DNA from: Methylacidiphilum caldifontis
GTDB taxonomy: Bacteria; Verrucomicrobiota; Verrucomicrobiia; Methylacidiphilales; CAMAQI01
Assembly (NCBI GenBank): GCA_945877805.1
Contig: CAMCSM010000023.1
Span: 1-32,655 of the forward strand
Direction of reading: 5' to 3'
DNA length: 32,655 bases
Below the pieces are notes generated by a model. That model was not told the DNA's origin. It searched no databases and was given only the letters and a program-made list of their open reading frames with translations. This document shows, piece by piece, positions 1 through 8,900 of this stretch (the stretch's first letter is position 1; the number at the start of each line of letters is the position of its first letter). Made by a program: the position numbers and the translations under genes.

Positions 1-99
1 CATGATTTTGTGGACTTCCGTTGGTGTTTTACCCCCAACAATCATCATTTCACACAGTTGATTCTTGTAATTCTCATCGTACTTTTTCACTTTCTTCAT
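1..99 (-). CDS. IS3-family transposase OrfA, N-terminal part, cut by window edge
   Basis: The minus strand from the ATG at 97-99 reads 33 codons without a stop to the window edge. It begins MKKVKKYDENYKNQLCEMM and continues with a GGKTPTEVHKI segment. This is the charged start and first helix of the helix-turn-helix domain of IS3-family OrfA (Transposase_8 type), where 'Y..E.K...' is followed by a 'G.TP.EVA..' turn. OrfA binds the element's ends and is normally joined to the DDE-domain OrfB by frameshifting. No Shine-Dalgarno sequence is visible. A perfect TATAAT (minus strand, 106-111) lies only 6 bases before the ATG, so the transcript could be leaderless. The rest of the gene and OrfB lie outside the window, so whether the element is intact cannot be told. 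Confidence 0.7.
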   Translation of the reverse strand, partial: MKKVKKYDENYKNQLCEMMIVGGKTPTEVHKIM

Positions 100-147
100 C
101 CTCGCATTATATCATGCCCCCTTGTCCGTAAAAGTGAGGAAAACCCA
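100..147 (-). mobile_element. Terminal inverted repeat and promoter-like end of the IS3-family element
   Basis: Upstream of the orfA start the minus strand begins TGGGTTTTCCTCACTTTTAC and goes on into GGACA (147 down to 123). IS3-family ends typically start with TG and carry a T-rich block followed by GGACA, so this is probably the left inverted repeat and 147 is about where the element ends. The other end is outside the window, so the repeat cannot be matched. A TATAAT box lies at 106-111, with a weak TTTACG (127-132) 15 bases upstream. Confidence 0.5.
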
Positions 148-178
148 TCTTGAATTTATTTTTATCAATATCATAGCG

Positions 179-1879
179 TTAATGAGGGGTTACGGGAATT
201 AATTGCAATTTAAGAACATTGACCCCTGCTTCGACAAATTCAAGAACGACTTGATTCGCTGATTCACCTTCTACCTGAATGACTCCCATATCATTCTTCT
301 GAAAATCTTCTAAGCCAGTCGTCTCTTCCATTTCAGCTTCTACCGAGGCCTTCCCAATCTTTAACCGCAACCGGCCTCCGATTGCGGTCCAAGCAAAAAC
401 TCGATAGGTATTATTGGGAATCATTAACTTATTCCATTGCACAATGCCCCCCTCTTTAATCCAATTTAAATAGACCAATCCGGTATTTTTTTTGGCACTC
501 TCCTCAACAATAACCGCATCATCTGCAGACAAAAGAATTGCCTTTGTTTCGTTTTTATTTTTCTTAGAAAGATAACTCTTCAGCTCTTCAGTCAATGTCA
601 TTCCCTTAAAGGATAGAGTGGCAGGATCTGGATGAAGTAAATAGATTTGATCAATAGTCGTTTTTTGAATCTCAAGACTATCTGTCATCAAAATAGCCTC
701 TTGGTAATCTCTCAATTGATCCGCAAGTGGACTTGAAATATTTAAACTCAAAACCTGTAAATAGGCTTGAAAAGCCGCCAACTTTCCTTTTACAGAATCA
801 CTGTTTTTAGCGAGATCCTTTAACTCCTTCTTCTTCGTCAGATCCGGATCAGCGGCAAATGCCTTAATCGCTTCGAATTTTGAAATATCGCTTCCAGTTT
901 TACAGAGCTCTAAAATGGCTTTATTTGCTTCAGCAGTTTTCAACTGAGCGATATTAAAGATATAAATCGCCCCCATTTTTTCATTGTTTTTACTTTCGTT
1001 TGATTGACGTAACAGACCCAAAACTTTCTCCTTATCCTTAAGACGTTTTGTCAGATTAAGAATCGCAATTTTATAAGTATCAAATACCGCTTCGTTTTTT
1101 AGGAGAGCTCCCATTTTTAAAAACTCCTCAAGGTTTTCATTCAAGGTCAGTTCTCCTAAAGCGACAATTGCCTCTTTTTGAAGAAAATGCTCGTTATCTG
1201 CCCCGATTTTAAATAATTCTGGGATTGAAGATCGATCTCCCCGTAATGCAGAAATCTTCAACATCCGTTTTCCGATCTCTTTATCTCCTTTTTTCCAATA
1301 AGCACTCATCAGATCATTTGCTTTAAGATCAGGAAGAGATTCAAGCGCTTGATCACAAGAAGTCATCAATTCTGGAATATTTTTGGCAATCTTAGCTAAA
1401 GGAGCAACTGCCGTTTGATCTCCTATTCGACCGATCGCTTGCAACATTGACGTTTGAAGTTCTTTCTCAGTTTCAACATTCAGTTGGCTCAATAAAAGGG
1501 GCAAAAATTGACTCCGATCCGGTAGGCGAAGCTGTGAGCAAATTCCTAATTTAATGGACGAATCAAACTTTAAAAAGGGCTCCGCTAAAAAACTCAAATC
1601 AGGAAAAGCCGTTACTCTTCGTAGTCCAATTTTTTGATTTTGAATGTTTTTTGAATTTAAAAGTGATATCAATAACGACTCAGCTTTTTTGAGGCTCTCC
1701 TTCTTTACCTTAGATTGAGTCAAAAGAAGATCAATCTTCCCACTGATCGCGAGTCCCCGAATCTCTTCCGATGACGCATTTTTTAAAACGGCCTCATAAC
1801 TCTCGATGGCAAGATCGATTTTTCCATTTCGCAATAGATTCGCAGCACATTCAAAAAGAGCTCTCTCTCTCTTTCTTGA
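179..1879 (-). pseudogene. HEAT-repeat protein with C-terminal carbohydrate-binding-like domain, C-terminal part after a frameshift
   Basis: This reading frame holds about 551 residues from a possible TTG codon at 1834. It is really the continuation of the gene that starts at 2300: the frame is open upstream of 1834 and adds residues ALFECAANLL, which complete a TPR-like helix pair (AANLLRNGKIDLAIESYEAVL-like). The middle is a series of alpha-helical HEAT-type repeats, with phrases such as AIGRIGDQTAVAPLAKIAK and ALGELTLNENLEEFLK. The last 130 residues form a beta-rich domain (YLNWIKEGGIVQWN, then TYRVFAWTAIGG, then VVLEFVEAGVNVLKLQLIPV), like the small CBM-type sandwich at the end of many verrucomicrobial and planctomycetal secreted proteins. 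A role in carbohydrate metabolism is inferred from the oxidoreductase upstream. The gene may be broken, phase-variable, or affected by a sequencing error. Confidence 0.7.
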
Positions 1880-2300
1880 GTTCAGGAGAAAGTTCCAACT
1901 TCATCAGCGATTGAAGCCCCTCTGGAGTCCCTTGACGTGCCAGAAAAAAAAGAAAGGCTCGGTTCACCACTTGCTCTTTTTTCGTTGTCGATGAATTGAC
2001 CGGAATCTCTGATCGAAAGAGTCTTAATATCTCATTGACTCTAAATTTTACATCCTCTGAAGTCCCCTCTTTTTTAAGAAGAGCCAGAAGCTTCCTTTCT
2101 AGCTCTTGAGATTCCTCTTTTTTTCCATGTCGAAAAACATTCTCAATCGCTAGCCAGCCATCGCATAATTGTCCGAATTTGTACGGAATCACTTTTGCTA
2201 ATAGTTGATCCACTTTTTGACGACCGTCACTTGTCGTTTCCGCCCCAAGCGAGATATCTAAAAAGAGAAAGAATAGAAATAAGGGAAATATATTTTTCAT
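1851..2300 (-). pseudogene. N-terminal part of the same secreted HEAT-repeat protein, ended early by a frameshift
   Basis: This 149-residue frame starts with MKNIFPLFLFFLFLDISLGA, a clear signal peptide with the cut expected near residue 19-20. A helical region follows that resembles the first HEAT repeats of the downstream frame. It ends KKERESSF and then stops, directly after a dinucleotide run that reads (CT)6 on the plus strand at 1861-1872. A change of two bases in that run would join this frame to the 551-residue frame and give one exported protein of about 705 residues. The start lies 36 bases after the stop of the oxidoreductase gene, so the two are probably co-transcribed. No Shine-Dalgarno sequence is visible. 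Confidence 0.7.
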
Positions 2301-2336
2301 AAGGAGCTAAAAATTAATCGAATCATCCGATGACAT

Positions 2337-3635
2337 TTAAACAAACCATTCTCCGCGGTACTCTTTAGTCAATAGTCGATCCGCTTGAGGGTCATCAATA
2401 AATCTCTCCGTCTCTCCATTCCATTGAACAGTGCTGCGTCCCAATCTCATCGCAATCGTTGCGACATGACCAATTAATGCCGAGCGATGGGCCTGCCGTG
2501 CGGGGGCAATCGGCTCCTTTCGACTAAAGCAACAGTCGATAAAATTCTTTGCATGATTGTTACACGGCTCGAGACGGATCTCTTCGGGACCGATAATGGC
2601 CCCGGTGATCTCTGGACGACTTGTCTCCATTTTTTCACGACAACAAAAAACAGACCCCTCTTTACCGATAAATTCAATTCCTTGCTTTGCCGTAGAGGAA
2701 ACCGTCATTTTTACTCCACTTTTAAAAGTACAAACAAAGGAATATTTTTCGGCCGTATTAAAATTGGCTTGAGCTCCAAATTCAGCGATAATCTCATCAA
2801 ATCGGATGATCTCCTTATCGGGAATATCCATTGCCCACATTGCAATATCAACATGATGCCCTACCCAATCCATCAAAGCTCCGCCCCCCAAATCATAATT
2901 CCAACGCCAGTTTGGTGAGGCTAAATCGAGACTATACGGTTGGTAAGGAGCTGGCCCTAAATAAAAATCCCAATCATATCCAGGAGGACATACTTCCTTC
3001 TCCGGAGGAAGCGCCGAAGGATTTTTACCCGTGGGGAGACCGATGACGATCGACTCTAATTTCCCAATTCTTCCATTTTGGACTAATTCAACGGCTCGAC
3101 GAAAAAGCTGACTCGATCGTTGCTGTGACCCCGTCTGAAAGACTCTTCTGTATCGCTGAACCCCCTCGACAACGCGTCTTCCCTCCTCCGCGGTATGCGT
3201 GAGCGGCTTCTGTCCATAAATATCCTTTCCTCGACGGAGAGCCTCCATGATGATCGGCGCATGCCAATGATCAGGAGTGCCGATATAAACTGCATCGATA
3301 TCGGGACGAGCCATTAACTCTCGAAAATCAGGATAAGCCTTACAATCGCTATTCCTATTAAAATCATCGATTTTCTTTTTGGCAACAAGTCGACCTTTAT
3401 TAAAGTTCGACTCATTGATATCGCAGGACGCCAAGACCTGAACCCGCGGATCATTTAAAAATGAAGACATATCACCAAGCGACATATTCCCAATGCCAAT
3501 AAATCCCATCGTCAATCGATTCGATGGAGTCGGACGATCGGTCGTTTGAGCCCAGACACCAGAGGGAATCACATTGAGAAATGAATAACCGGCAATTGCC
3601 TGTACGGAACTCTTAATAAAATCACGTCTTTGCAT
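2337..3635 (-). CDS. Gfo/Idh/MocA family oxidoreductase with Tat signal
   Basis: The protein has 432 residues. It begins MQRRDFIKSSVQAIAGYSFL, a twin-arginine export signal (RRDFIK), so the folded enzyme is expected outside the cytoplasm. The N-terminal Rossmann fold shows GFIGIGNMSLG (about residues 44-54). The family segment YIGTPDHWHAPIIMEALRRG follows, then GQKPLTHT, where most relatives have CEKPLTHT, so the glutamate of the EKP motif is glutamine here. GGGALMDWVGHHVDIAMWAM belongs to the C-terminal substrate domain. Such enzymes oxidise or rearrange sugars and inositols with NAD(P); the substrate cannot be read from sequence. The gene leads the unit that continues into the HEAT-repeat gene. 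No Shine-Dalgarno sequence is seen; the upstream 25 bases are AT-rich and promoter-like. Confidence 0.9.
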   Translation of the reverse strand: MQRRDFIKSSVQAIAGYSFLNVIPSGVWAQTTDRPTPSNRLTMGFIGIGNMSLGDMSSFLNDPRVQVLASCDINESNFNKGRLVAKKKIDDFNRNSDCKAYPDFRELMARPDIDAVYIGTPDHWHAPIIMEALRRGKDIYGQKPLTHTAEEGRRVVEGVQRYRRVFQTGSQQRSSQLFRRAVELVQNGRIGKLESIVIGLPTGKNPSALPPEKEVCPPGYDWDFYLGPAPYQPYSLDLASPNWRWNYDLGGGALMDWVGHHVDIAMWAMDIPDKEIIRFDEIIAEFGAQANFNTAEKYSFVCTFKSGVKMTVSSTAKQGIEFIGKEGSVFCCREKMETSRPEITGAIIGPEEIRLEPCNNHAKNFIDCCFSRKEPIAPARQAHRSALIGHVATIAMRLGRSTVQWNGETERFIDDPQADRLLTKEYRGEWFV

Positions 3636-4089
3636 ATAATCTAGTTTGATTATTTATACTCATAATATGAAGATTAATTGTAATAAAAATAGAATAAAGA
3701 GGACGAAAACTTGAATAAATTGGACAAACTGAGAATTTTAATACTATCCCCTCCCCATAGAAGCTGGGGCTCCGTAGACTTCGCAAGTTTTAAAGTCATT
3801 TTTAAACCACTCCTCTTGAAAGGCCTGATAGCCTGATAGCTTAAATCCATTTAAAATACAGGGGAGTGCCTCGCGCTGAGACGCATCCTCTTTCGTCCAA
3901 GCACTTCCTCCGCCGTCCCGCACTGCGGGACTATGGCGGACAAGTCGGCGAGACAGGGAGACGCTGAGAGGTTTAACTCCCCCCCCATCAGCCCATCAGC
4001 CCACGCTTAGTCCGCCGTAGTTTCGACGAAGGTGGATCAGCCCATCAGCCTCTCTTTTGTGGTTTAAATCCTTTGCCTTTTCCTAAACA
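3636..4089. other. Intergenic region filled with dispersed repeats
   Basis: This gap of 454 bases has no convincing gene. 3636-3740 is AT-rich and should hold the oxidoreductase promoter (minus strand). 3744-3815 reads as a short open tail on the minus strand that ends in TAG. From 3809 to 4065 it consists of repeat modules shared with other gaps: a GATAGC/AGCCCATC octamer stretch, a sequence at 3834-3958 that returns inverted at 5787-5935, a perfect small hairpin at about 3917-3932 (GTCCCGCACTGCGGGAC), and a 52-base block at 4001-4052 repeated exactly at 19454-19505. Confidence 0.75.
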
Positions 4090-4806
4090 CTAAAAAAGAT
4101 AAAGCTCTTCAGGCTCAGGAACGCTCTTAGACTCCTGATAATGAATGATCGGTAAAAGAACTCCCCCTTGATCCTCAAAGCTCACGGTCCCTCTCACCTC
4201 TACCCAATCCCCCTCTTTAAAGAGCGACGATCCATAGTCACGCATCTCGACCATGACAGGTCGAGCATCGGCCACGCAACACCACATCATCGTCCTCATC
4301 AGGGAGAAACCTTTTTTTTGGGCGACTTGACCGATGATCGCCACTCTCTTTCCCTCAATTTTACTTCTCAACTGGGGATCACGAGCGACATAGAAGAGAT
4401 CGAGTAAATCCAAGAAAATCTCCTCATCCCCAGAATGTTTCTTCCAGTTTGCCTCCAGCGATTGATCTCTCCCCGAGGCATCGACCGCGGCCGATTCAGC
4501 ATCTCGATTCAAGACTGTTTTCATACTTAATCCCTCAGAAGGAGAGAGCAGAACCGCCCCCAAACCGATCATCCCGAAAGCAAGACTTTCCCAAGAAAGA
4601 TCGTGGGAACATTTCGTAAGAGAGGGAGAGTCGGCAGAAATGACACTCAAAAAAATAAAGGCCACCCCAGCGCAAATTACCGGAATTTGAAAAGAGGGAT
4701 GGAGTAATTTTTCAAAATCGGCAACGATCCCCCAGTAGAGACAGGCAACTCCCCACCCCAGCATCAGGAAGTTTTGAAAAAAACGTTGAATCTTAATTCC
4801 GATCAT
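4090..4806 (-). CDS. TIGR03943/YcgQ-like membrane protein (DUF1980 type)
   Basis: The protein has 238 residues. Two or three hydrophobic segments lie in the first 90 residues (about 10-30, 38-57 and 75-90), followed by a soluble C-terminal domain. That domain carries the mark of the TIGR03943/DUF1980 family: a conserved 'G.V......F.L.R..M.CC.ADA.P' pattern, here GQVAQKKGFSLMRTMMWCCV followed by ADARPV, with the Cys pair at about 176-177. It ends in a small beta-barrel-like stretch (EGDWVEVRGTVSFE). In other bacteria this protein is paired with a DUF318/YcgR permease. No permease is next to it here; its partner, 12 bases upstream, is a CPBP-type protease, and the two are clearly co-transcribed. 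The molecular role of the family is not established. Confidence 0.75.
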   Translation of the reverse strand: MIGIKIQRFFQNFLMLGWGVACLYWGIVADFEKLLHPSFQIPVICAGVAFIFLSVISADSPSLTKCSHDLSWESLAFGMIGLGAVLLSPSEGLSMKTVLNRDAESAAVDASGRDQSLEANWKKHSGDEEIFLDLLDLFYVARDPQLRSKIEGKRVAIIGQVAQKKGFSLMRTMMWCCVADARPVMVEMRDYGSSLFKEGDWVEVRGTVSFEDQGGVLLPIIHYQESKSVPEPEELYLF

Positions 4807-4818
4807 CGCGATCTCTTT

Positions 4819-5469
4819 TTACCAAAAATACCATTTTTCAGTCCGAATCACATAAATCCCTAGTAGCAAATTCGTGATCCCATGAGCGACCATCACATCT
4901 CCCAAGGTCCGAGTGCGTAGAAACCAACCTCCAAACAAAAGCCCGACCACCACAGCCAAAGACCATTGAGAGCCATGAACCGAAGCAAAAAAAGCGGTCG
5001 TCACCACAAAGGAGATCCAGCGAAAGGTCCCTAAGGCAACCTTTTCAAAATCCTCCTCAATGAGGTAACGCATCATGAAGCCACGCCAAAAAATCTCCTC
5101 CATCACCGGAACCACCAGCACCGCTCCCATCAAGCGAAAAGCGATTAACCCCCAAGCCATCGATCCTCCCCCAAAATGATAAGGATTAAATCCACCTGCC
5201 CCCTCATGCTTCACCCAATAAGGATCGAGTCCCACCCAAAGTAAAAAACCGAGCACACCGACTAAAACAGAGAACTTCCAGTGGCGAACCTCAAAGCTCG
5301 GAAGCCGAGTCAATAGAAGCAGAATCGAAATCGCCACTGAAAAAGTTTTAATCGGATAGACCGCATAAACCGCCAACGGATGAAGCGATTCGAGCATTAA
5401 AAAGAAGCTGAATAAAAAAAACGGAAAAACGTAAGGATAAATCGGGGAGGCCTTAATTGTTTGAATCAT
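4819..5469 (-). CDS. CPBP intramembrane protease, CAAX-protease-related (TIGR03008-like)
   Basis: The protein has 216 residues from the ATG at 5467-5469. This start has GGAG eight bases upstream; an in-frame ATG at 5508 would add 13 residues but has no ribosome site and sits next to a repeat. The protein is strongly hydrophobic with several membrane spans. It shows the glutamic protease triad motifs of the CPBP/Rce1 family: EEIFWR (EExxxR, about 124-129), FFASVH (FxxxH, about 161-165) and HGITN (HxxxN, about 196-200). The C-terminal segment NLLLGIYVIRTEKWYFW matches the subgroup linked to exosortase/PEP-CTERM systems. No exosortase gene is in the window. A structured repeat (5516-5602) lies directly upstream. 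The substrate is unknown. Confidence 0.85.
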   Translation of the reverse strand: MIQTIKASPIYPYVFPFFLFSFFLMLESLHPLAVYAVYPIKTFSVAISILLLLTRLPSFEVRHWKFSVLVGVLGFLLWVGLDPYWVKHEGAGGFNPYHFGGGSMAWGLIAFRLMGAVLVVPVMEEIFWRGFMMRYLIEEDFEKVALGTFRWISFVVTTAFFASVHGSQWSLAVVVGLLFGGWFLRTRTLGDVMVAHGITNLLLGIYVIRTEKWYFW

Positions 5470-5508
5470 CGAGTTCACTCCATAAGTCAACCGCTCCCCT
5501 TGAATCAT

Positions 5509-5967
5509 TCAAGCCATAAATCGGTCAAAGACCGAAAGCAAGGATATCTCCTCGATGAAAGCATTTTCTAACCGATTCCAATCGCATTGAATTCCGATTT
5601 ATGAATTTTAAAAATACAGGTTCATTTGTTTTTTTGTTTTCGGGATTAGAATTAGTGCAGATAAGTGGTTTAAAAATGACATTAACCCTTGGTGAATTTT
5701 GTATTTAACTTGGCGGTTAATTTCTTCCTTCCCCCCCATCAGCCCCACAGCCCATCAGCCGATTAGCCTCTCTTTCTCCGCGTCGTCCTGTCTCGCCAAC
5801 TTGTCAGCCATAGTCCCGCAGTGAGGGACGACGGTGGAAGTGCTTGGACGAAGGCGGATGCATAGCCTGCCCTGAGTTTTGTATCGGGGCTGCGGGAGAC
5901 TCTCCCCTGCCTTTTAAATGAATTTAAGCTATCCAGCGATCCTCCAAGCGTTCCAATACCGTAAGCT
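5509..5967. other. Intergenic region made of repeats
   Basis: No gene is seen in this 459-base gap. 5516-5642 is the structured repeat. 5736-5780 has degenerate AGCCCATC octamers. 5787-5861 is an inverted copy of 3882-3958, and the similarity extends through 5935 (TTAAATGAATTTAAGCTATCC matches the complement of 3836-3858). A hairpin (CCCTGAGTTTTGTATCGGGG) lies at about 5870-5889 and is shared with 25480-25499. The GH106 gene ends at 5968 with no obvious T-tailed terminator. Confidence 0.7.
5516..5602 (-). repeat. Structured dispersed repeat, copy 1 (upstream of the CPBP protease gene)
   Basis: The copy is bounded by ATAAATCGG (5516-5524) and its exact complement CCGATTTAT (5594-5602). Inside the left end a second hairpin uses the same bases: TCGGTCAAAGACCGA. 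The conserved blocks AAGGATATCTCC and ATCGCATTGAATT are shared with copies 2 and 3. A common T-rich flank (GAATTTTAAAAATACAGG and onward to 5642) is shared with copy 2. Strand is given in the direction of the downstream gene. Confidence 0.8.
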
Positions 5968-8900
5968 CTATCGGATCAGAACAGGCCCCATCAATCCCGC
6001 AGGAATCAACGGCCCTTTTAATTTATTTTCTTCGCTGGTCCACGGTTTAAACTGACCAGAGCCAGTAAAGGAGCCTGGAGACTCATTCTGTCCCACTAAC
6101 CGATTATGCCAAGTATTCACGACTTGAACCTCTAACTCATTCACTCCCGGCTTAAGAAATTCAGCAATATTTAATTGAAAGGGAGGTTTCCATAACCAGC
6201 GAAAGGAATGTCCGTTTAAAGTGACTTGAGCAAGATTCTCAACTCCCCCTAAATCAAGGACTCTCGGCTCTTTCCCCAATCCCATAGGAGCCTCAAATGT
6301 CGTCCGATAGGTGGCGGTTCCAGAAAAATATTTAACCGCTGCATCGGGATGTGTCGTCCATGAAATCAACGATGCGAAAGGAACTGCCTTTGATTTTCCT
6401 GGAAAGGTCACTTGCCAAGGACCTTTAACTAAAATCGACTCGGAAGCCGGTCTCTCTATTTTTTCCTTCGTAACAAGAGTCTTATCTGAAGTTGCCTTCC
6501 CACGAAATACAACAAAAAGAGAACCTCGCGGATCCAACTGAAGTGAAAGACGGGTATTCTCAGCACCGATTTGATAGGACTCTACAGGCTCACGTTCACC
6601 AGAGTCGGGATGCCAGAGTTCAGGAATTCGACCGATCACGCGAAAAGTGGGATTGAGATTCATCGGGAGATCGGTCTGATTGGAGAGAAAATAAATATCG
6701 GCATCTTCAGTGCGACGATGCGTAAAAAGAATCTCTTTAAAGTTGACCCCATCGAGATCTGGCGGTGTTTGTGAGCGTTTTATTAAGAGGCTCTTGAGAT
6801 CCTCACTCGGAACGATCGCTCCCTTATCCCAAAGCTCAGCAGCCAAACTCTTCACTTTCTGATCGCAGTCCGGATAATTCTTTAAGCTTGGGGAACGCAC
6901 CGGACGGGGACCGCAAACGGTCAAACCAGCCTTGGCGAATTCACTAATCTTTTTCAACATTTCAGGGGTCATGGTATCCTGTGCCGGTAAAACAAGCATT
7001 TTATAACTTGCCCCACTTTCTAAAACTAAGCTTTTATTTTTAACTTTAGCGTAGTTTAAAAGAACCTCCGCATTGATGTAATCAAAATCATAACCATCAG
7101 GAAGCGCCGGATTACATAGACCAAAAGCCCTTGGGGCATCCTCCCCAATGAAATAAGCAACATCGGCAACTGACTTTCCCTGCTGCAAGAGTACCGTGCA
7201 GCGCCGTAGATAATCGATCCAAGATTTCGAGGCCTCGAACCAAGTATTATGTCGATTAAACTCAGTCCCAAACCAGGCATTCATCCCTGGCAAACGATCC
7301 TCCCAAGGCTGATGGATATAGACGTGAAGGACAAATTGATTAATCCCATTACAAAGGGCCCAATCTCCCCGTTTTTTTAAACTCCACGGCGTGCTCCTAA
7401 AAGGAGGGCCACCCGTCCACGCCTCAGCGAAGACCTGATTTTTTCCGTAGATATGGGCCGCCGAAGAGGCAGGTCTTAATTCCACTAAACCAAGGTCTCC
7501 TGCCTCCCAGAATTCGCCACTAATTTCGTCACATTTTCCGCCATATTGCAGAAACTCACCAGGAAAACCCCAATGTCCATAATTTTCGAGCCACATTTTC
7601 AATCCGTTGGCTTTGCAAAAATCGGAAAGCCCCCCCACATAATCTTCAGAGATACGATCGGCAATCAACCGCCTCAAATCCCACAAAAATCGATCGGATT
7701 GAAGAGCGCTCCCCACAATCCGACCGGTCATCACGGGCAGAAAGAGCAACGGGTCATAGCCATATCTTTTTTTGAAATCAACTTGCAGTTCATCGGTCCA
7801 ATTCTGCGCTCCCTGCTCGTAACTATCGGCAATGACATGCTTCCATGACTTGCGATCCTTCTCCGGCATTCGCGCTAATAGTTTTCCCACATAAGAATCA
7901 AAATGGACCTTCAGCGCAGAACGACTCATTTTATCGACTTCAGGCCCCGTTGCCTCAACCGGAGCGGGACTGTTTTGGGTTCCCGTAGGTGCTAAACCTG
8001 TACGTAAAATGACCCATTCGCCTTCAGGAAGATCCCATGTCAAAACGCCATCGGCATTCATCTTAGAACTCAGATTAACCACCTTCTCAGGATCAATGGC
8101 GAAGGCCTTGCTCTCCGCTTCCACCTGAGGAGCCCAACGATAATAATCAAACGGAGGTTGGGGATCTTCAAATAATTTTATGAGTGATTTCTCTGCAAGT
8201 GATTCGAGTCGAGGAGCCTCAGACAAGACCAATTCAACGAGATCGCATTCGGAACTAAAGGTAAGACGAAAAAAAGGAGCGGTCGTCGGCGGAAATGAAA
8301 AATAGAATGGAGCCAACGGCACCGGACCGACACCGGGACCCATGTTTTTGCGTTCAATCGGAAATTTTTTCACGGTACGATAAAGAACGCCATCCTCGGA
8401 GACTTCCAAGAGCGCAGTTCCCGTGATCGGTTTTTTCGGTTGAATCACTAAGCTGCGAGCCTTAAATGGCTTCGGCAAGGCCCAGCTGAAAACTTTTGAT
8501 GATTGGACTAATTTTGCCCCTTGAGTCATCGCCGTGCTGTTATCCTTTGCAGGAGCGGGGAAGGCGATCACAGCTAAATCTTGTACAGCCCTAGGATCTG
8601 GGGGGAGTAAAATATTTAATTTTTGAGGCCCTTTAAATCGCTGTTCGGAGAGAACAATGAAACGCATCGATTGCTGAGGTTTTATCCACGGTCCTCCAGA
8701 TTGACTCCATCCTGGACAATTAAAGAGTCCAATATCAACACCAATTCGCGTCGCCTCTCGGACGGCATGCTCGATCATCTGCCACCACTCCTCGGATAAT
8801 GCGCTGACCTTCCCCCCTTCGATCACTCCAATATAAGCCTCTCCAATGCCAACCCGTTTCATCGCCTCTAGATCTTTAGTAATTCCCTCTTTAGAAATAT

